Shown here: piece after piece, positions 6,500 to 10,355 of the stretch | Numbering within the stretch: the stretch's first letter is position 1 | How the letters are laid out: every line of letters begins with the position of its first letter | Source: Cephalothrix simula | Taxonomy: Eukaryota; Nemertea; Palaeonemertea; Archinemertea; Cephalotrichidae | Reading direction: 5' to 3' | DNA: 10,355 nt | Assembly: GCA_035591015.1 (NCBI GenBank) | Contig: JAXIUW010226618.1 | Location: forward strand, 1 to 10,355 | Notes under the pieces: model-generated | Seen by the model: the letters and a program-made list of their open reading frames with translations, nothing else | Told to the model about the DNA's origin: nothing | Databases searched by the model: none | Program-made: the position numbers and the translations under genes

Positions 6500-6960
6500 T
6501 GGGCCAAATAGAATAAAAAAATTTTAGAGGGAATTTTCTTAAATACTAATAAATAAATCTTACAAAAGTCCATTTACTGCAAATCAATTCATTATATTTT
6601 GATTCCCAATGGTGACCCGGGTATAGCAATGTTGACCCATGGTGTAAATATTCAGCACTTCTAAATTTCTTAAAATGTCCAGGGGGTAAGAATTACAATT
6701 TTCTTGGAATATGTTCACTCTTTAAGTGGTTAGATTAATCTAACATCTGCATCACCGGATGCTAAAAATAATCAACCAATTTTAGTAATTGATGAAATAA
6801 CTTTTTCGAAATTGTTTCCGTTGATTGATAAAATCTAGGTAAGGTGTGTTGCTTGCATATTTTTAGGGTCAGTTTTTATATGTTAGTTTTATCATTTGGT
6901 ATCATAGTATCATTGCAGAGGATTGATGATAAATTGTAAGCATTTTGTATATGTTGATAT
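6500..6960. other. No supported gene; degenerate local repeat
   Basis: CAATGGTGACCC (6607-6618) and CAATGTTGACCC (6627-6638) are a 20-bp-spaced degenerate direct repeat. A 34-codon open piece at 6734-6835 contains PILVIDEITF, which resembles a Walker B strand, but it is too short to assign. Donor-like GTAAGA (about 6686) and GTAAGG (6839) lack partners. Confidence 0.4.
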
Positions 6961-7165
6961 AATATATATTATAAAGCAATATGAATATTTATAACGGCGA
7001 TGTCAGCGGAGGGGGTGTAATATTTTCATGATGTCGGTCAAATTCTTGTAATATTGCTTTATAAAACAGTTATTCGACGTTATTTATTTATCCTCGGCGC
7101 TGCGCGCCTCGGAAAATAACTGCTTTCATATTGCACCCAGAAAGCGTCGAATAACTGTATAATAT
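6961..7165. repeat. Nested foldback repeat with CpG-rich core (possible MITE)
   Basis: Two separate perfect 14-bp inverted repeats overlap in this region. TTATAAAGCAATAT (6969-6982) pairs with 7051-7064, and ACAGTTATTCGACG (7066-7079) pairs with CGTCGAATAACTGT (7145-7158). Between the arms of the second pair lies GGCGCTGCGCGCC (7096-7108), a 5-bp GC hairpin inside an AT-rich window, and a further AATAACTG (7115-7122) complementary to CAGTTATT at 7067. Imperfect inversions of GGGTGTAATATTTTC and GAAA..ATTGCACCC also occur. CAG/CTG termini with the 13-bp CAGTTATTCGACG arms would define a 91-bp element (7067-7157). Its flanks TATAAAA and TATAATA are similar but not identical, so a target-site duplication is uncertain. 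No coding capacity. Confidence 0.6.
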
Positions 7166-7897
7166 ATTTCATTCTATTAGTTGCTTATAATTATATGGTT
7201 ATCTAAATATAAATTCTGAATAAATTCTTAAATGAAACAAAATTTTAATTCTTAAGTTTTGTAAGACGTTTCAGAGGGCTGAAGAGGAAATAAAATACGT
7301 CTGCACTAGGCATACATACTTTAATAGCACTCCTTCAAGAAAAAAAAAACAATTATTAGGATTTTAAAAAATACAGGATAAGTGATCATAAGTTAACCCT
7401 ATTCCTGCCATTTTTAATGATTGGTACAGTTGAATCCTTGAGTTGTCACGCCCCTGATCGATCTTTTCTTCCAAGATGTGTGACAAATGAGGAAATTTGA
7501 CATTCACGGGAGGTTATAAAAACTCTAAAAACTTAGTAATGACGTTATTTTCAGAAACATCTCCTTCCTGAGTAGCTAATTTTTTCTTTGCTTTGCCTTC
7601 TTTTTATTCAAAAATATTGTCTAAATTATTAGATAATAAGATTGAATTCCGCTCATTTAATGACGCTAATATACGAATGTTAAAATTTCTATTTATTAAA
7701 TTAACCTTTTAATTGTTTGTGTTATCATGCATAACTAATTCTATGAAAGTAAGAATGGCTTCATAATTAAATCATTTCATCAGAAGAAGAAAATGATAAA
7801 TGTAGCGCTTCATGGGCAAATTTGTGTTTTTTACGATTTACTCGACAGAAATTATAAAATACGTTCATTACGACCCATGTTCTCCCGTAATCGATAT
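7166..7897. other. No gene seen
   Basis: AT-rich sequence without convincing splice-bounded frames, repeats or RNA genes. Frames crossing 7767-8020 are produced by the tRNA-like segment and its flank. Confidence 0.45.
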
Positions 7898-7980
7898 GTC
7901 GAAATAGCTCAGTTGGTAAACGATTGGGCTCTAATCCGAAGCGTTTTATTGGGCTTGGGTTCGAGTCGCACAAGAGACCA
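7898..7980 (+). pseudogene. tRNA-like sequence: SINE head or tRNA pseudogene
   Basis: TAGCTCAGTTGG (7905-7916) is a perfect internal box A, and GGTTCGAGTCG (7958-7968) is a close box B, both of RNA polymerase III type. An anticodon-arm-like piece lies at 7924-7940: TTGGG, loop CTCTAAT, CCGAA, with four of five pairs. The loop would place CTA at the anticodon. The D stem and T stem are degraded (about three of five T-stem pairs), and the acceptor pairs at only three of seven positions. The segment between anticodon arm and T arm is about 14 nt, too long for an ordinary class I tRNA. It therefore looks like a decayed tRNA or the 5' head of a tRNA-derived SINE. No A-rich or simple-repeat tail or target-site duplication was found downstream. 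Confidence 0.65.
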
Positions 7981-8611
7981 ATTTTTAAAAATAATTCACT
8001 TAAATTTGTTTGTTAAATAAGTTAACTTTTTAAATATAGTATTTTACTTACTAAAAAAGACATAAGCAATATATTTTATGAAATTTCAACTATGGTACTG
8101 GTATTTCCTTGGTTTTCGTCTTAGGTCGAATTCCGTGTCCCATTTTTGGTTTAAAATTTTTTTTTGCCATCAATAAGAATTTTTTATTTTAAAAATTTCC
8201 TTGTATAACAAATACAGATATATTACTCTATACAAGGAGAAAAAAAGAAAGCTAAAACCGGCATTTATTTTATCTTTTAAGGCCGGATCAAAATTCGGCT
8301 ATTTCTTCACTTTTTTGACTTTGACATGTTTATTTAGGGCATCAAAATAAGGAGGTTACAGTTATATTTTTTCAAATTTTTTTGGTGATATTTTCAAATA
8401 AGAGACCCATTGCCATCATTTAGCGATGAAAAAATGAAAATATGTTAATTATTGAAATATCGCTTGTTCTTACTACTATTTAACGATGGTTTTACAATGC
8501 TTCCTTGATGGAGATTTCAGCATCATTTTTGCCTACAACTAACACTTTAAAATTATCAAAATAAGAATCTTTACATAAAACGACAATTCAAAATACATGT
8601 ATGTTACTTAC
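7981..8611. other. No gene seen; one short hairpin
   Basis: CCTTGTATA (8199-8207) and TATACAAGG (8229-8237) form a 9-bp inverted repeat with a 21-nt loop. Otherwise AT-rich, with T and A tracts and no supported exon. Confidence 0.45.
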
Positions 8612-8682
8612 AGCTGAAGGGACACTACCTGAGATGTGCTCTTTCATTCTAACACTCAAATGATATCCTATGTAAAACTTGT
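8612..8682 (-). CDS. Candidate internal exon, family unknown
   Basis: On the minus strand an acceptor ending GTGTGTAACAG opens a 71-nt exon closed by a consensus donor (TTCAGCT before GTAAGTAAC). Only one frame is open across it: two bases, then KFYIGYHLSVRMKEHISGSV and PSA, leaving in phase 0. The phase 1 entry fits the exit of the exon at 8924-9108. A second acceptor-like TTGAGTGTTAG inside would shorten it to 8612-8648. TGTCTGT and ACAGACA around the acceptor form a small hairpin. No recognised domain; the mixed polar and aromatic composition is compatible with an extracellular beta-rich protein, which is an inference only. Confidence 0.45.
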
Positions 8683-8923
8683 CTGTTACACACAGACATT
8701 TATAAGAATAAATAACATTTTAGCGTAGAATGAAGGGTGTTTTACATTTCAGGGAGAAATAATTTTTGACTTTAAAAGAGTTAAATACACATTTTAAATT
8801 ATAACCTTCACAAATTTTTAAGTTTTCTAGCACAGTCTAACGAATCATTATTTCGTTTTTGGATGTAGCTTCGTCGAAGAATGACGCTAAAGTGTTATTT
8901 TCAACTATGAACAAAGATATCAC

Positions 8924-9108
8924 CTGATGATATGGTGGTTTTGTACACAGAATTAGTCCGTTTTACTACAAGGTGGAAACGACTTTCTAAAGGAAGATAA
9001 TTAGAATTGAGGTGGAGTGATCGGGAGACATATACGGGAACGTGCTGAAATTTGGCTATAAAGTTGCCTATTTCACAGAATGATTTTTGGAAACTTAATT
9101 GGCTGCAT
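8924..9108 (-). CDS. Candidate internal exon, cysteine-containing extracellular-like segment
   Basis: A strong acceptor (GTGTCATGGTTTTGCAG) on the minus strand opens a 185-nt exon ending at ATCATCAG before GTGATA. Only the frame entered in phase 2 is open; it gives 61 residues. It starts CSQLSFQKSFCEIGNF, continues HVPVYVSRSLHLNSNYLPLE and ends FHLVVKRTNSVYKTTISS. Alternating hydrophobic residues suggest beta strands. The exit phase 1 matches the exon at 8612-8682. Codons are varied and less AT-biased than the flanks. I do not recognise the domain; it could be part of an Ig-like, CUB-like or ZP-like module in the same gene as the CUB exon, but this is inference. The donor is only moderate, and reading past it meets a stop within about 25 bases. 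Confidence 0.5.
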
Positions 9109-9438
9109 CTGCAAAACCATGACACTAGAATGGGCCATGACATGTCAATTCCGTGGTTCTATCGCTCGCTAGCCTATAATATACCAAAAGGAGTAACGGC
9201 ATGTTTTTCCTACATGTTATAGATAATGATGGCATACAAGGTATTGATAATGCCATGGCTTTGGGCATTTTTGAGCGACTAATAAAAGTGGTGACCCCCC
9301 TCCAGTATCAAAAAGTTTGGCATGAATAGGGTTTTAATAATATAACTGCAAGCTTTTTGATTATGTTATTTTCTATAAGCAGTGCATACCTCCACCATTG
9401 AAGAATTTAAAAATACAAAATTAAAAAGATAGTCTTAC
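9109..9438. other. Presumed intron, nothing else seen
   Basis: No open splice-bounded frame. A donor-like GGAG before GTATGC on the minus strand near 9390 has no clear acceptor. Confidence 0.4.
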
Positions 9439-9459
9439 TTTCCACTTGGGTGTTTACCA
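9439..9459 (-). CDS. Possible 21-nt microexon (weak)
   Basis: On the minus strand CAATTCAATCCTCAG, a fair acceptor, is followed by 21 nt and GAAA before GTAAGA, a fair donor. Read in phase 2 it gives GKHPSG plus partial codons and joins the exon at 8924-9108 in frame. Read in phase 1 it joins the exon at 9648-9758 but then not 8924-9108. Both cannot hold without another exon, so it is only a candidate. Confidence 0.2.
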
Positions 9460-9647
9460 CTGAGGATTGAATTGTGAAATAAAAATGGTCAATTACTAAA
9501 GTATTATTATTACCAAGTAATAGATTAAAAAACATAAAAAGAAATGATAAACATAGATTGGCTCAAGTCTCTCATCGTGCATTCATATATGTATTGTTAG
9601 TCTGTGTACCAGACTTTTTTTGGAGCCTTTAGAATTTTGCGACTTAC

Positions 9648-9758
9648 CTAAAATTTGTACATGAGCAAAATCACACCTGAACTGGATTACATTCTGACCG
9701 TTCAAATTAGATAAGTGAATAGTGCATTTTATGCCCTTATTTCGGATGCTTGCCAGTA
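9648..9758 (-). CDS. Candidate internal exon, possible CUB-like first half
   Basis: A minus-strand acceptor (TTAATTTATGGCAG) and a consensus donor (TTTTAG before GTAAGTCG) bound 111 nt with a single open frame, phase 1 at both ends. The peptide runs LASIRNKGIKCTIHLSNL, NGQNVIQFRCDF and AHVQIL. A lone Cys followed by 'tI......g..v.f..df..v.i' is reminiscent of the middle of a CUB domain (second Cys, 'W.I', then hydrophobic strands). The usual Trp is missing and an extra Cys is present, so the likeness is weak. Its exit phase does not fit the CUB exon at 4610-4818 directly, so it would be a separate module or need intervening exons. The frame also has an ATG at the acceptor, an alternative start. 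Confidence 0.45.
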
Positions 9759-9886
9759 CTGCCATAAATTAATCAATATTTGATTGAAAAAAGGGTTATA
9801 TAAAGAAAGTATTGAATGTGTCAGTAATGGATAGTTATGTATATTTCATCATTCAGATTCAAAACAACTTAAGAGCCAATTTTTAA
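9759..9886. other. Short AT-rich spacer
   Basis: ATG at 9827 opens a 19-codon frame on the plus strand that ends in TAA (9884-9886). The frame is the same as that of the coding-like stretch starting at 9887, so it could be part of it with a stop, or an intron end with the acceptor CAATTTTTAAG. Confidence 0.35.
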
Positions 9887-10355
9887 GAAAATGGGGCACT
9901 TTTTGATACACTTGCACCAGGTCATCGATTTGTTTCAAATTCACAGCAAATGTCGGATTTGATGGAAAAAAGAGGGAGCCAAATTTATTTTGAAGGTGAC
10001 TCATGTTTCTCTCTCAATACTACCCCCCCCCCCTTTTTATCGAACATACCGTCTCCCATGGTTGAACTTATTTTGGAATCAATGGGTGCAGAAAATGGAT
10101 ATCTACTAATTTAAAGCAGTTATTTTTTTGATAAATTGGCCAAACCTATCGTCATACAAATTTTTTTTTTATGACATCTGACACCAACGTTGTTGAACGT
10201 GTTTATCTTGTTCTCCGGATATTTTACGTGTTTGTGCCAAACCTGGATATGTTACCGGTTATGGATATGCCTACTGCTTTATCTAGAATGTTGGCAACGT
10301 CATGTGAAAATGATCATTTAAAAAACTGGTCTATTTATCAAGAGAAAGATGGTAA
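9887..10355 (+). pseudogene. Broken coding-like stretch, unidentified, cut by the window end
   Basis: The plus strand is open in one frame from 9887 to TAA at 10112-10114. It reads GALFDTLAPGHRFVSNSQQ, then MEKRGSQIYFEGDSCFSL, a Pro run encoded by eleven C's, and MVELILESMGAENGYLLI. After the stop the same frame continues (SSYFFDKLAKPIVIQIFF) into ten T's. Coding character resumes one frame over: MTSDTNVVERVYLVLRIF from 10171, later MPTALSRMLATSCENDH and LKNWSIYQEKDG, open to the end of the window. The base composition is richer in G and C than the surroundings and the peptides look protein-like. One stop and one frame change at homopolymers point to a decayed gene or mobile-element ORF. Splicing or a homopolymer sequencing error are alternatives; GATG before GTAA at the very end could be a donor. 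Confidence 0.4.

Noticed and set aside
6734-6838. Possible helicase Walker B piece (PILVIDEITF) ending near a donor-like GTAAGG
   Set aside because: Only 34 codons between stops, no Walker A or other motif in reach; a chance match is likely.
7767-8020. Frames of 68 and 75 codons on both strands
   Set aside because: They run across the tRNA-like sequence and have no independent coding support.
1-10355. CRISPR arrays, bacterial operons, riboswitches or phage genes
   Set aside because: No regularly spaced repeats, no ribosome binding sites and no prokaryotic gene density; the features present are eukaryotic.

Overview
The window is AT-rich eukaryotic genomic DNA, roughly two thirds A+T by eye, dominated by introns, intergenic sequence and transposon remains. 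There are no operons, ribosome binding sites or long ORFs. A CUB-domain exon, a truncated LINE with a TCTA-repeat tail, a non-autonomous hAT element and a tRNA-like sequence together suggest an invertebrate animal. A marine lophotrochozoan such as a bivalve is my best guess, but the sequence does not prove it.

Minus strand: a set of exon-like blocks with splice sites, best at 4610-4818 (C-terminal half of a CUB domain), 3931-4005, 8924-9108, 8612-8682 and 9648-9758. Weaker blocks lie at 811-1046, 180-353 and 9439-9459. Some neighbours agree in splice phase (4610-4818 into 3931-4005; 8924-9108 into 8612-8682). Others do not, and the first half of the CUB domain was not found, so the blocks may belong to one incompletely seen secreted or cell-surface protein gene or to more than one gene.

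Plus strand: an 18-nt microexon candidate (4360-4377) and a phase-compatible, stop-containing exon candidate (5748-5833) lie on either side of the minus-strand CUB exon, suggesting interleaved genes. A 145-codon ORF at 6062-6499 and a broken coding-like stretch at 9887-10355 are unidentified.

Mobile DNA: a LINE-tailed insertion at 1459-2248 with a 10-bp target-site duplication, a 310-bp hAT-type MITE at 5051-5360 with perfect 8-bp duplications, a nested foldback repeat around 6961-7165, a tRNA-derived SINE head or tRNA pseudogene at 7898-7980, and a long hairpin at 4148-4203. The rest is AT-rich sequence in which I see no supported feature.
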